Assembly (NCBI RefSeq): GCF_038784515.1
Contig: NZ_CP152376.1
Coordinates: forward strand, 2,666,001-2,730,000
Length of the DNA stretch: 64,000 bases
Direction of reading: 5' to 3'
DNA from: Rhodoferax sp. GW822-FHT02A01
Lineage (GTDB): Bacteria > Pseudomonadota > Gammaproteobacteria > Burkholderiales > Burkholderiaceae_C
Shown here piece by piece: positions 28,206 through 36,981 of this stretch (position 1 is its first letter; each line of letters opens with the position of its first letter). The position numbers and the translations under genes are program-made. The notes below the pieces were generated by a model that saw nothing but the letters and a program-made list of their open reading frames with translations, ran no database searches and had not been told where the DNA came from.

Positions 28206-29464
28206 CCCGGCGCGATATTGCAGTCCCGCCGCAACAGCGCCATGGCGTCATGCAGCTCGTAGTCATGGTCGCTCAGCAGGCGGCCTTGCGCGTCTTCCAG
28301 GAAGTCCTGCCACATCTGCAGGTAGTCGTTCTGGAACTCGGCGGGCGCATTGCCCAGGATGTACTGCGTCACCAGTTCGGGCTTGAGGCCGGACTTGCGG
28401 ATCTTGCGTACCAGAGCCGCTGCGGCTTTGGGAGTCAACAGGGTCTTGTGGGCGCTGCCTGCGGCAATGCTGAGGAACAGCGTGAGCAGGGAGCTGTCAT
28501 CGCTGTGTCCGCCGGTGGCCTTGTTCCAGGCGGCAGAGGCAGCACGGTCGAAGTCATCCACTTCGCTCAAGGCGTCTTCCACCCAGAAGTAGCGACCCAT
28601 GAAGGCCGGCGTCTGGTCAAACAGCTTGCGCGCGGGCAAGGTGCTGTCCAATATCTTGGGCATGTCCGAGACGATGCTTTTGCGCACACCGTCCACCACT
28701 GCCTTGAATTCGGCAGGCAGCTCCTTGGGGAGGGGGATGGACAGGCTGGTGACCTTGGAGGCAGCCGCCTTCTTGCGCAGCGCGGCTATTGTTTTCTGGA
28801 AGGTCACCCAGTCTGGGAAACGTGTCTGCCGGGTGGCCATCGCCAGCAGCGCGGTGCGTATCACCGCCTCGGCATCACGGCCCGCGTCTTCCAGTTCCTC
28901 GGCGTCCATGTCCAGTTGCTCGGCAAACCACAGCGCGGCCTGGATGACCTGGGCCACCTGCTGGCGCTTGGCCAGTTCGGACTGGTAGTCGGCCAGACTG
29001 CGCAAGGACCATTTGGCCAGTTGCGGGATGTGATCGTCGGTGAAGCCGCCGTGCTCGTTCATGCCAAAGTGGCTGCTTTGTGGCATGGCGATCAACGCCT
29101 TAAGCATGTCCGAGGCGTTCTTGGAGCGCGACAGAAAGCTGTTGTCACGCAGTGTCTCGGCCGCCTTGCGCAGGTCCCCGCCACTGCTGAGCTCCAGGCT
29201 CAGGCTGACCAGGTTGACGATGCGGTCGCGCGCCTTTTCCAGCTCCGGGCGCAGGAACTCGCTGCCGAAGTAGCGCGCAATCTGCACCATGCCCTTGGGC
29301 GCGTCGGTCTGAATGGCGTCGAGCTTGGCCTGGTCGATGAGGCCGTGCTGCAGGCCGTAGACCAGCACCTTCTCGAAGAAGGGGCGGGCATCAAACAGCG
29401 CAACGTGCTGGACTGCGGGGGTGGCGCCTTGGTCGTCGGACATGGTGTGCTGGTGCCCCTGCAT
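28202..29464 (-). CDS. Conserved hypothetical protein, last gene of the J-protein operon
   Basis: A 420-residue cytoplasmic protein that I do not recognise; largely helical with no signal peptide or membrane segment. Notable stretches are FFEKVLVYGLQHGLIDQAKLDAIQTDAPKGMVQIARYFGSEFLRPELE near the N-terminus and LLTPKAAAALVRKIRKSGLKPELVTQYI near the C-terminus. Start: ATG 29464 overlaps the upstream stop (TGATG), implying translational coupling; an internal ATG at 29443 (MSDDQG) with GGGG upstream is an alternative. The TAA stop shares three bases with the dnaE2 TAG stop on the opposite strand (TTAG at 28202-28205). It may bind or be a client of the J-domain protein encoded first in the operon. 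Confidence 0.75.
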   Translation of the reverse strand: MQGHQHTMSDDQGATPAVQHVALFDARPFFEKVLVYGLQHGLIDQAKLDAIQTDAPKGMVQIARYFGSEFLRPELEKARDRIVNLVSLSLELSSGGDLRKAAETLRDNSFLSRSKNASDMLKALIAMPQSSHFGMNEHGGFTDDHIPQLAKWSLRSLADYQSELAKRQQVAQVIQAALWFAEQLDMDAEELEDAGRDAEAVIRTALLAMATRQTRFPDWVTFQKTIAALRKKAAASKVTSLSIPLPKELPAEFKAVVDGVRKSIVSDMPKILDSTLPARKLFDQTPAFMGRYFWVEDALSEVDDFDRAASAAWNKATGGHSDDSSLLTLFLSIAAGSAHKTLLTPKAAAALVRKIRKSGLKPELVTQYILGNAPAEFQNDYLQMWQDFLEDAQGRLLSDHDYELHDAMALLRRDCNIAPG

Positions 29465-30210
29465 CAAATGGCCGACTCTTCATCACCTTCCAGCGCAGCC
29501 GGTGTGGCCTTGCCGCGATCGGTATCGCTGGTCTCCACCTTGCCATCATCTTCTTCGGCCTCAGTTTCATCGCCCAGGCCCAGATCGTGTGCACGGGCCT
29601 TGGCGCGCAGCACCAGCAGCATTTCCACGAACAGGTCGGGGCAGTCGTGGCGCAGCAGCCAAGCCATCTGCATCCAGTCCTGGTCGGCGACCTCGTCCTC
29701 TTCGACGCGCGGCTTGATGTAGGCATTGGCGAGCAGGGCCGTCTCTGACAGGATGTCGCCATCATCTTCCACGGCATCAAAAGTGCCGCTACGCGCAAAG
29801 GCCTCGATGCGGCTCCACTTCTCGGTGAAGTAGTCGGCCAGCGCTTCGGAGCCGCCTTCGAGGTCGCCGATGGCGTTGAGAAACTCCACCGGGTCGGAGT
29901 CTTCGCGGAAGATGATGGAGTTCATCATGCCGCGCAGGTGGGTGCGGCTCAGGTCCTTGTACTGTTTCTCGATGACCACGGCACGCGCAAACTGCTCGGG
30001 CGTGACCAGCAGGTTGATGACCGATTCCTTGGAGTTGTCGTACTCGCGAATCACCGCCAGGATGTCCTTGGGCGGCAACTGCTCTAGCACCACCATCAGG
30101 GCGCGGTCGCCTTCGGTATCGGCCAGCTCCACCAGCGCCGCTTCGGCGGCCACGATGTCACCCGCTGCGATCAGGCTTTGGGTTTTTTGGATCAGGGCAA
30201 GCGCATTCAT
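29464..30210 (-). CDS. Conserved hypothetical protein, third gene of the J-protein operon
   Basis: A 248-residue acidic, helical, cytoplasmic protein of unknown function. The start MNALALIQKTQSLIAAGDIVAAEAALVELAD resembles a TPR-like helix pair; DILAVIREYDNSKESVINLLVTPEQFARAVVIEKQY follows. The C-terminal 40 residues are acidic and low-complexity (GDETEAEEDDGKVETSDTDRG). A family name is not known to me. It overlaps the downstream 420-residue protein gene and is separated from the upstream gene by a GC-rich intergenic repeat. Confidence 0.75.
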   Translation of the reverse strand: MNALALIQKTQSLIAAGDIVAAEAALVELADTEGDRALMVVLEQLPPKDILAVIREYDNSKESVINLLVTPEQFARAVVIEKQYKDLSRTHLRGMMNSIIFREDSDPVEFLNAIGDLEGGSEALADYFTEKWSRIEAFARSGTFDAVEDDGDILSETALLANAYIKPRVEEDEVADQDWMQMAWLLRHDCPDLFVEMLLVLRAKARAHDLGLGDETEAEEDDGKVETSDTDRGKATPAALEGDEESAI

Positions 30211-30244
30211 ATATTCGTCCTCTTCAGTACATTAAGCCAGCACC

Positions 30245-30316
30245 GGGCCGCCCCAAGCTGGCTTGCGGCCCCTCTGGGGGACAGGAAGCCACACGCAGTG
30301 GGCGACCGTGGGGGCC
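30245..30316. repeat. GC-rich intergenic palindromic repeat of Comamonadaceae type
   Basis: The segment starts GGGCCGCCCCAAG and ends GACCGTGGGGGCC, with internal pairing GGCCGC/GCGGCC, a CCCC-TCT-GGGG hairpin and the phrase CCACACGCAGTGGG. Elements of this form recur between genes in Rhodoferax, Polaromonas and Acidovorax genomes. It sits inside the J-protein operon, between the second and third genes. Confidence 0.7.
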
Positions 30317-30895
30317 TTATTCTTTTCGGTCAAAGCCTTGCTCGGCCAGCCAGTCGTTGCCGGCGTCCTCGCGGGCCTGTGCATCGGCTTCTTCCTCGTC
30401 GTGGTCTTCGGTGTGGTTGTCGTCGTGGCGTTCTTCACGGCGCGCATCGTGGTCTTCGGCACCGTCTTCGTCCTGGTCTTCCAGTTGCGCCCGCTCGGAC
30501 GCCGACAGCGGTTTGTGCTGCATGTACTCCAGCGCGCTGGCGATGGTCATGAACCATTCGCCCATGGGTTCCTTCAAAATGGTTTGCACGGTCTCTTGCG
30601 CCCAGGGGGCGACATCCACCGTGCCACTGATGCTGTCCCAGTCCGGCAGGTCATCCGCATCCTGCGCCACCAGATGGTCCATGGCGGCGGGGCTGGCAAA
30701 GCGCAGTGCCTGGTGCAAGACCACAGCGACCATCTCCGGGCTGAGTTCCATCATCTGGACCAGAAAGCCCAGCTCGCGTCGCTTCTCAGCCAGGCGTTTT
30801 TTGAGCACGTCGTGCCCTTCGGAGTCGGAGCGCAGATCATCCAGTTCGGCCTGGTAGGCGGAGCGCAGGTTGTGGAAAAAGGGAGAGATGTTCAT
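30317..30895 (-). CDS. Hypothetical protein with acidic/His-rich tail, second gene of the J-protein operon
   Basis: A 192-residue soluble protein. The N-terminal 140 residues look folded and helical (MNISPFFHNLRSAYQAELDDLRSD...LGFLVQMMELSPEMVAVVLHQALRFASPAAMDHLVAQD), with a predicted coiled-coil around DVLKKRLAEKRREL. The last 50 residues are extremely acidic with interspersed His (EDQDEDGAEDHDARREERHDDNHTEDHDEEEAD), a disordered tail. ATG 30895 lies 4 bases after the J-domain gene stop, so the pair is cotranslated; the longer upstream frame is the J-domain gene read out of phase. Function unknown. Confidence 0.8.
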   Translation of the reverse strand: MNISPFFHNLRSAYQAELDDLRSDSEGHDVLKKRLAEKRRELGFLVQMMELSPEMVAVVLHQALRFASPAAMDHLVAQDADDLPDWDSISGTVDVAPWAQETVQTILKEPMGEWFMTIASALEYMQHKPLSASERAQLEDQDEDGAEDHDARREERHDDNHTEDHDEEEADAQAREDAGNDWLAEQGFDRKE

Positions 30896-30899
30896 GGTG

Positions 30900-31187
30900 T
30901 CAGCGCGCCGTTTGGCGCAGGGGTTCAAAGTAGGCCTGCCAGATGTCGCGTGCCGTCTCGGCCGGGTTGTCCAGCAGATTGCGGCGGCGGTTGTCGTCGT
31001 AGGCCTGGCGCTTGGCATCGTCCGACAGCACCTCATAGGCCTCCTGCACGGCGCGAAAGCGTGCCGGTGCATCCGCATCCGTATTGCGGTCTGGGTGGTA
31101 CTGCGACGCCTTCTGGCGAAAGGCCTTCTTGACGTCGGCCCGCGTCGCAGAGCTGGTCAGGCCCAGGGCGGTGTAGTGGTCTTTCAT
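30900..31187 (-). CDS. Short J-domain (DnaJ-like) protein
   Basis: A 95-residue protein that is essentially a bare J domain (MKDHYTALGLTSSATRADVKKAFRQKASQYHPDRNTDADA...) with the invariant HPD motif at YHPDRN. J domains stimulate ATP hydrolysis by Hsp70 (DnaK). It lacks the Gly/Phe, zinc-finger and C-terminal substrate domains of full DnaJ, so client recognition must come from partners, plausibly the three proteins that follow in the same operon. No hsp70 gene adjoins. Confidence 0.93.
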   Translation of the reverse strand: MKDHYTALGLTSSATRADVKKAFRQKASQYHPDRNTDADAPARFRAVQEAYEVLSDDAKRQAYDDNRRRNLLDNPAETARDIWQAYFEPLRQTAR

Positions 31188-31297
31188 GCGGCAGCGGGTG
31201 GAGGTTTGGGGGAACGGCCTGCGTTCAGGAGGAGCTTGCCCAGCGGGCAGGCAAGGCCGTATTTTAGTTCCCGTGACTGAGGTGCACCCGGTCTTTG

Positions 31298-32287
31298 CTA
31301 TTCAGAGACCGTTATCACCACTTTGCCATTGGCTTGACCCGAGCGAACCCACTCATGTGCCGTGTCTGCGTCATGGAGCCAGAATGGATGGTCATCCAGG
31401 CGTGGAGATACCTTTCCTGCTTCCACCAACTTTGTCACTTCCGAGAGGATATTCCCGTGTGCTTCTCTGCCTTGCCCCGTAAGAAGGGGGCGCAAGGTAA
31501 ACACGCCGGCATACCGCGCAGAACGGAACGATAGAGGTGCCAGGGAGTGAGTCCCCCAGCCCAGGGAGCTTGTTACGGTTCCAAAAGTTCTGACAGCCTG
31601 AAAGGCGGTGTCCAAGGAACCTACACAGTCATAGACAACATCGAAACCTTTTCCGGATGTGTATTGTTCGGCGAAGTGGCTGACAGGTGTTTCCCGGTTG
31701 ATCGGAGTGGCGCCAATGGAGCGCAAATACCCAGCAGAGTCTGCGCTGTCAAGGCCGTAGGTTTCTGCGCCGCGCGCCTTTGCCAATTGAAGTGCCATGT
31801 GACCCACGCCACCAGCCGCACCGATCACAAGGACCTTGTCCCCGGCTTTAACGTTGGCTATGTCCACAATGCCTTCCCAAGCGGTAATGGCAACCAACGG
31901 CATGGCTGCGGCTTGCCGCATCGAAAGATTCCGAGGCATTTTGGCCAGGAGGCGGGCGTCGACGCTGGCGTACTCTGCCATTGAGCCTTGAACACCGCCC
32001 ACTCCACCGGCCATGGCCCACACCCGGTCGCCCACGGAGAAATTGCGGACCCCTTCTCCGACTTGATGGACTTCGCCAGCCAAGTCCATTCCCAAAATGG
32101 CTGGGAACGGATGTTGCGCATGTGCGGCGGAGCCTGCCCGGATCTTGATATCCAGGGGATTTACGCCACTGGCGCGGATTTTGACGACAACTTCCCCAGA
32201 CCCGGCGTTGGGCAGAGGCAGTTCAATGTGTTTGAGGGCGGCGTTTGGTGTGTCTACTTGCAATGCACGCATGGTTTGGACTGACAT
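31298..32287 (-). CDS. Zinc-independent quinone oxidoreductase-like alcohol dehydrogenase (QOR family)
   Basis: A 329-residue medium-chain dehydrogenase/reductase. The GroES-like N-terminus (GSGEVVVKIRASGVNPLDIKIRAG) and the NAD(P)-binding motif VLVIGAAGGVGHMALQLAKARGAETYG are clear. Zinc ligands are absent, as in NADPH:quinone reductase and related enoyl reductases. ATG 32287 precedes MRALQVDTP, the usual family start. It diverges from a truncated lysR gene across 98 bases; a LysR regulator next to a QOR gene is a common arrangement, suggesting it once controlled this gene. Confidence 0.9.
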   Translation of the reverse strand: MSVQTMRALQVDTPNAALKHIELPLPNAGSGEVVVKIRASGVNPLDIKIRAGSAAHAQHPFPAILGMDLAGEVHQVGEGVRNFSVGDRVWAMAGGVGGVQGSMAEYASVDARLLAKMPRNLSMRQAAAMPLVAITAWEGIVDIANVKAGDKVLVIGAAGGVGHMALQLAKARGAETYGLDSADSAGYLRSIGATPINRETPVSHFAEQYTSGKGFDVVYDCVGSLDTAFQAVRTFGTVTSSLGWGTHSLAPLSFRSARYAGVFTLRPLLTGQGREAHGNILSEVTKLVEAGKVSPRLDDHPFWLHDADTAHEWVRSGQANGKVVITVSE

Positions 32288-32385
32288 TTGGTATCTCCAG
32301 TTGATTGAAGAAGCGAATGTAGGCTAGCAAAATTAGTATGGGAATCCATATTCGCGTAATGTTTCCATGCAAAAATGCATGACTT

Positions 32386-32946
32386 ATGGACTGGGATAAT
32401 CTTCGAGTTTTCATGACCATTGCGCGGGAGGGAACGCTGGGGGCAGCTGCGCGCGCGTTGGGTCAAACACAACCTACCATGGGTCGACGGCTCAAGTCCT
32501 TGGAAAAAACGGTGGGTCACGTACTCTTCCAACGCACGCAATTCGGTTTTGTTCCAACCGATGAAGGCCAAGCGCTTCTGTTGCGCGCAGAAAGAATGGA
32601 GGCGGAGGCAATCGCCGCAGAGCGCGAATTGTCTGGAGCGGAGGCATTGCTGTCCGGTTTGCTCAGGGTGTCCTGCTCCGACTGGTTTGGAAATTTGCTG
32701 TTGACCCCGGTGATTGCCGAATTCTCTCAGCTGTATCCCGGGATCGTGGTTGAACTGTTGACGGAGCCGCGCCTGTATAGCCTTCCGCACAGGGAGGCCG
32801 ATTGTGTGATGCGAATTCTTCCATTTCAGGACCCTGACGTAGTCAGCAGAAAACTGCTGCAGACCGAATACGCGGTGTACGGAGTACCTGATAAATGGAA
32901 CAGCCATGCGAAGGGCGGTGCTGGATGCCGCTTGGGGTCAGCATGA
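32386..32946 (+). pseudogene. LysR-type regulator, 3'-truncated by a deletion junction
   Basis: The N-terminal helix-turn-helix is intact (WDNLRVFMTIAREGTLGAAARALGQTQPTMGRRLKSLEK), followed by the first part of the effector domain (RVSCSDWFGNLLLTPVIAEFSQLYPGIVVELL). Family resemblance ends near VYGVPDKWNS, and the frame stops after 186 residues, whereas LysR proteins have about 300. The missing half is not found nearby; instead the sequence continues into a fragment of a type VI secretion gene. The DNA-binding domain may still be expressed, but ligand response should be lost. Confidence 0.85.
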
Positions 32947-33661
32947 TCCTGCTGTGCGATCCAACGCCCTGGCCGCCTTGTGTGACCCTGACGGCTTGTT
33001 GGGTGATGTACGCGATGTGCTTGTCAGCAGCAGTACGGCCTTTCGTCTGAGTGTGCGTGATGTGGAGCGTGCCTTTGCCTTCCCGCGTCCACCCTATGCG
33101 CTGGACCCGGACGGCGTCAAACGCCAACTGGCAGACTTGTTCACGCGGGGAGACGCCAGCCTGCATGCCTTGCTGCATTGTGGCCAGTGCGTGCAGGGCA
33201 TTGACCGATGGAGCAAAGCTTCGTTGCATGAAGATGCACCTGATCTGGGGGCGTTGCTGCGGCTGCTGTCTTCACTGGCTTCCTTTGCCGACGCGCCGGA
33301 GCGCGGCGTCAAGACTTACGCAGACGAAGTCCGACAAGAAGATGCACACAAGCTTGCAGCTTCAGGAATGTCCGGTGCGCAAGACGCAGCATTGCTGTTC
33401 AGTGATCACGGCGCATCCGAACGTGACACGCGATCAGTCGCCATGACCCTACCTCTGCAAACGCAGGGCTATGTTGCCCAAGAGCGGGAACAAATTCGTG
33501 TGCTCCTGCAGCAAGTGCGCGCATGGATTGAACACCATGAACCGAGCAGCCCCGTCGCCATTCTCATCAAGCAAGCGGACCGTATGTGGGGCAAACGCTT
33601 CTCAGAGGTTGCAACCATGATTCCGCCCGATCTGATGCAGGCATGGGACAGAGACGATTAG
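32906..33661 (+). pseudogene. tssA: TssA (ImpA) type VI secretion protein, 5'-truncated remnant
   Basis: A 251-codon open frame whose content matches the middle and C-terminus of TssA, the baseplate-cap/sheath-assembly protein of type VI secretion. Matching stretches are DPAVRSNALAALCDPDGLLGDVRDVLV (end of the ImpA_N domain) and the C-terminal REQIRVLLQQVRAWIEHHEPSSPVAILIKQADRMWGKRFSEVATMIPPDLMQAWDRDD. About 90-100 N-terminal residues expected in the family are missing; a TAA lies in frame 15 bases upstream, and the region before it is lysR. No other T6SS gene lies in the window. A terminator follows. Confidence 0.8.
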
Positions 33662-33670
33662 GCGTGACCG

Positions 33671-33700
33671 TGGGGCAGATAATGGGGGTTGCCCCATTTT
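33671..33700 (+). terminator. Rho-independent terminator after the tssA remnant
   Basis: TGGGGCA pairs with TGCCCCA (7 bp, 12-base loop), followed by TTTT then CCTTTT. The hairpin covers the TTG at 33689, arguing against that codon as the nitroreductase start. Confidence 0.8.
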
Positions 33701-33715
33701 CCTTTTCGACCCTTT

Positions 33716-34393
33716 GTGACGCCGCCTGCTCCCTTCCACACTCTCGTCAACTCCCGCCGCTCCATCCGCGCCTTCCAGCCCACCCCCGTGGCCGATGACG
33801 TGCTGCGCGACGTGTTGCAGAGCGCGCGTCAGGCGCCCAGCGGGGCAAACCTGCAGCCCGGCATGTTCTACGCGGTGCAGGGCGCGGTGCGTGCTGTGCT
33901 GTGTGATGACCTGGTGCAGGCATTCCGTGCGGGGCAGCAGGAGGTGGAGGACTACGCGTACTTTCCCAAGCCCATGCCTTCGGTGCTCAGGCGCCGGCAG
34001 GTGGCGGCGGCGCGGGCGTTGTATGGCGCGTTGCAGATCGAGCGGGATGACAGGGCCGGGCGGGACCAGCAGTTTGAGCGCAACTTCCGTTTCTTCGATG
34101 CGCCGGTGGCGCTGGTGGTGACGATTGACCGCGACTTTGGCAGCGGCGGTTACATGGACCTGGGCATGGCGCTGTACGGCCTGATGCTGGCGGCGCATGC
34201 GCGTGGGTTGGCAACGTGTGCGGTGGGTGCTCTGGCGTCTTACCCCAGCCTGATTCGCCGCCACCTGGGTCTGGATGACAAGAGTGTGGTGGTGTGCGGC
34301 ATGGCCCTGGGCTATGCGGATGAAGACGCGCCGGTGAACCGCACCGTCACCACACGCTGCGCGCTGGACGAATACTTCCGCGTGATTGGCTGA
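33716..34393 (+). CDS. Nitroreductase family protein
   Basis: A 225-residue FMN-dependent NAD(P)H oxidoreductase of the nitroreductase fold. FMN-binding signs are VNSRRSIRAFQPTPVADDVLRDVLQSARQAPSGANLQPG and the later LGMALYGLMLAAHARGLATCAVGA and VVCGMALGYAD. GTG 33716 is chosen because the frame upstream to a TTG at 33689 runs through a terminator hairpin and has no family resemblance. Substrate unknown; family members reduce nitroaromatics, quinones or flavins. It converges with the thiolase gene. Confidence 0.85.
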   Translation: MTPPAPFHTLVNSRRSIRAFQPTPVADDVLRDVLQSARQAPSGANLQPGMFYAVQGAVRAVLCDDLVQAFRAGQQEVEDYAYFPKPMPSVLRRRQVAAARALYGALQIERDDRAGRDQQFERNFRFFDAPVALVVTIDRDFGSGGYMDLGMALYGLMLAAHARGLATCAVGALASYPSLIRRHLGLDDKSVVVCGMALGYADEDAPVNRTVTTRCALDEYFRVIG

Positions 34394-34402
34394 CCCGGAA
34401 AA

Positions 34403-35557
34403 TTACAGCCATTGCACCACGGTGGCCGCGCCAATGCCACCGGCACCGGCCACCGCAGCCAGCCCGAGCGCACCCGCAGCTTCGTCCTGCTGCAGGTCGG
34501 CCAGCAGGCGCACCAGTGCAATCGCGCCCGATGCGCCAATGGGGTGGCCGCGCGCCATGCCGCCGCCACGGCGGTTGATCAGCTGCGGGTCCAGGCCTAG
34601 GCCTTGGCAAAAGCGCAAGCCCTGTACCGCAAACGCATCGTGCAACTCCACCACGCGCAGCGCGCTGGCCGCTTGCACGCCAGCGCGTTGCATGGCGATC
34701 TCTGTTGCAGCCTGCGCGGCCAACAGCGGCGTTGCGGGGTCGCCCCCCACAAAGGCTGATGCCAGCCACGCGGCCTGCGGCGTGATGCTCAGCTCTTGGC
34801 ACGCATCCTCGGTGGCCAGCAGCACCAGTGCCGCGCCATCGGCCTTGGCCGATACCGCCAGCGTGCTCATGGCCCAGTCGTCGGGCACATCGCCCTTGAT
34901 GGCTAGGGGCATGCGCGCAGCGCGTTCGGGTGTGATGGCGCGCACGTAGGCGTCGTGGTCCAGGCCCAGCACCGGCACGATTTCTGCGGCCATGGATGCT
35001 TGGTGATGCAGCGCGCGCTGGTGGCTGTGCACTGCATAAGCGTCTTGCTGCACGCGGGTGAAGCCATGCTGTCGCGCATAGGCAGCGGCGGACTCCAACA
35101 GGTCCGGGTCGCGCGCCGGGTCGGGCGCAAAGGCGGGGCGCTCATAGGGCACGGCGGGCGCGCCCACATGTAGGGGGCGCGTCTGCCGTATCGGTGCGCG
35201 GCTCCAGGCCTCCACACCCCCGGCGATGACCACGCGTGCCTGACCCGAGGCCAGCAGGCCCACGGCCATGGCGACTGCATCCAGACCCGCGCAGCATTGC
35301 GTGTCTACCGACAAGGCCGCGCAACGGTCGGGCAGGCCGGCGGCCAATGCCACCATGCGTGCCGGGTTGCCACCCGCGCCCAGCGCATTGCCCAACACCA
35401 CAGCATCTACGGCCTGCGGGCCTACGCCTGCGCGCTGCAGCAGTGCCCGCAGTACCGGCGCTGCGATCTCATGCGGCTGCAGCGTACGAAAGGCTCCGCC
35501 ATGCGGCGCCACCGCGCTGCGAGCCCAGGCCGCAATCAGTGCAGTGTGTGCAGGCAT
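34403..35557 (-). CDS. Thiolase-family protein lacking the second catalytic cysteine
   Basis: A 384-residue member of the thiolase family. The nucleophilic Cys is present (Cys88 in VDTQCCAGLDAV), as are HDAFA and the catalytic His motif GGGMARGHPIGASGA. The C-terminal motif that normally reads CxGGG has AGAGG instead, so the general-base Cys is Ala. This suggests altered chemistry, perhaps condensation or decarboxylation rather than reversible thiolysis. ATG 35557 overlaps the ligase gene end by 22 bases. It is the last gene of the bioMNY-ligase-thiolase operon; the same pairing of biotin transporter, ligase and thiolase occurs as yhfUTS in Bacillus subtilis. Confidence 0.85.
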   Translation of the reverse strand: MPAHTALIAAWARSAVAPHGGAFRTLQPHEIAAPVLRALLQRAGVGPQAVDAVVLGNALGAGGNPARMVALAAGLPDRCAALSVDTQCCAGLDAVAMAVGLLASGQARVVIAGGVEAWSRAPIRQTRPLHVGAPAVPYERPAFAPDPARDPDLLESAAAYARQHGFTRVQQDAYAVHSHQRALHHQASMAAEIVPVLGLDHDAYVRAITPERAARMPLAIKGDVPDDWAMSTLAVSAKADGAALVLLATEDACQELSITPQAAWLASAFVGGDPATPLLAAQAATEIAMQRAGVQAASALRVVELHDAFAVQGLRFCQGLGLDPQLINRRGGGMARGHPIGASGAIALVRLLADLQQDEAAGALGLAAVAGAGGIGAATVVQWL

Positions 35558-36981
35558 GGCAGACCTTGTGGTGGGGTGGTGGATGCATTGCTGTGCAGAT
35601 GCGCTTGCAGGCTTTGGCCCAGTTTGCGGTGGTCCGTCTTGCCACCGGCGGTCAACGGCCAGTCGGTGCAGACGAAGACCTTGCGCGGTGCCTTGTAGGC
35701 CTCCAGCGTGCGCTTGCACCAGGCGCTGATGTCCAGTGCCGTGGGCAACGCGGTCGATGCGCCGGGCACCCAGCGGATGACGGCCACCACCAGCGCACCG
35801 CGCCGCGCATCGTCCACGCCGTGCACTGAGGCTGCGGCAATGGCTGCGTGCGATTCCAGCACCGCCTCCAGCTCTTCGGCAAACAGGTTCTTGCCCTGCG
35901 TGACGATCATGCGGTTCTGCCGACCGGCCAGGCTGAGAAAACCGTGCGCATCCAGTCGGCCCAGGTCGCGCACCGAAAGCCATTCGCCATCGCGCAACGC
36001 GGCGGTGTCGTCGGCGGTGCCAAAGTAGTCCATGAACACCATGGGGCTGTGCACATAGATCATGCCCACGCCGTCGTCGTCGGCCTCGCGTATCTGCAAC
36101 TGCACATTGCTGAACGGGCGGCCCACCACGGCGGGCGATGCGTTGTCGTCGCTGTCCATCCAGGCGATGAAGCTGGTCTCGGACGCGCCATAGAACTCGA
36201 TGATGCGGGCCTTGGGAAACAGCGCACGCAGCTCGGCCGTGCGGCTGCGCATCCAGCGCGCGCCGCTGATCATGATGAGGCGCACCGCGTCAATGGGTGC
36301 GAGCTTGCGGTGCCGCGCCACGTCCAGCATCAGGATGAGCTGGCTGGGCGCGGTGATCATGCTGGGCGTGTCGCCCTGGCGCAGGATGTCCAGCGCGGCT
36401 GCTGCCGAAAACTTCTCCTGCACCACCACGCCCGCGCCGGTCCACAGGCCCAGCAACATGCCAAACAGAAACAGCGAATGCGAGTCGCGCCCCGGTGCCA
36501 GGATGCGCGTGCCCGCGTCGGGTCCGAAGTCTTGCAGACACACCCGAAAGCTCTCCACCCAGGATCGGTGGTTGCGCCTGAAACCCTTGGGGACGCCGGT
36601 GCTGCCGGAGGTAAAGCCCACGTAGAACGCGGAGTCGGGCTGCGCGCTTGACATGTCGCAGCCTTGTTGCGGGATGGCGGCCTGCACGTTGTGCAAGACG
36701 GCTGCAGTCCAGTCCGGGTCGGCCACTGCGGCACAGCGGCCGCTGGCCACAATGCCCAAAAAGTCCACCAGCCGCTGCGGCAAGTCCTGCGCCGGGTCCA
36801 CCATGACGGTGGCCGGTGCGTGGGTGTGTGTGAGGTGCTGTGCGCGCTGCGTGACTGCGGCGTGCAAGGCGGCAAAGCTCAGGGTCTGTGTGCCGCAGGC
36901 AATGGCAACTGCATCGCCACGGGAGCGTGCCCATTCCTCCAAAGGCGCATGCACCAGCCCCGAGGCTTGCGCCGCATTCAT
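35536..36981 (-). CDS. AMP-forming acyl-CoA ligase linked to the biotin transporter
   Basis: A 481-residue ANL-superfamily ligase. The P-loop reads FYVGFTSGSTGVPKGFRRNH, the adenylation motif IEFYGASETSFI, the hinge SVRDLGRLDAHGFLSLAGR, and the C-terminal catalytic Lys lies in PLTAGGKTDHRKLG. ATG 36981 overlaps the bioY stop codon (ATGA), so translation is coupled to bioY. The substrate is unknown. Because it follows bioY and precedes a thiolase, a carboxylic acid linked to biotin salvage or pimelate/fatty-acid supply is a reasonable guess, as proposed for the yhfT gene in the BirA regulon of Bacillus subtilis. Confidence 0.88.
   Translation of the reverse strand: MNAAQASGLVHAPLEEWARSRGDAVAIACGTQTLSFAALHAAVTQRAQHLTHTHAPATVMVDPAQDLPQRLVDFLGIVASGRCAAVADPDWTAAVLHNVQAAIPQQGCDMSSAQPDSAFYVGFTSGSTGVPKGFRRNHRSWVESFRVCLQDFGPDAGTRILAPGRDSHSLFLFGMLLGLWTGAGVVVQEKFSAAAALDILRQGDTPSMITAPSQLILMLDVARHRKLAPIDAVRLIMISGARWMRSRTAELRALFPKARIIEFYGASETSFIAWMDSDDNASPAVVGRPFSNVQLQIREADDDGVGMIYVHSPMVFMDYFGTADDTAALRDGEWLSVRDLGRLDAHGFLSLAGRQNRMIVTQGKNLFAEELEAVLESHAAIAAASVHGVDDARRGALVVAVIRWVPGASTALPTALDISAWCKRTLEAYKAPRKVFVCTDWPLTAGGKTDHRKLGQSLQAHLHSNASTTPPQGLPCLHTLH

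Noticed and set aside
31210..31266. Nested hairpins between the quinone reductase and J-domain genes, possible terminator
   Set aside because: Pairing ACGGCCT/AGGCCGT and CTTGCC/GGCAAG exists, but no T-run follows in the direction of transcription, so I did not list it as a terminator.
33689..33715. TTG at 33689 as start of the nitroreductase gene
   Set aside because: It lies inside a terminator hairpin and the encoded nine residues are not family-like; GTG 33716 is preferred.
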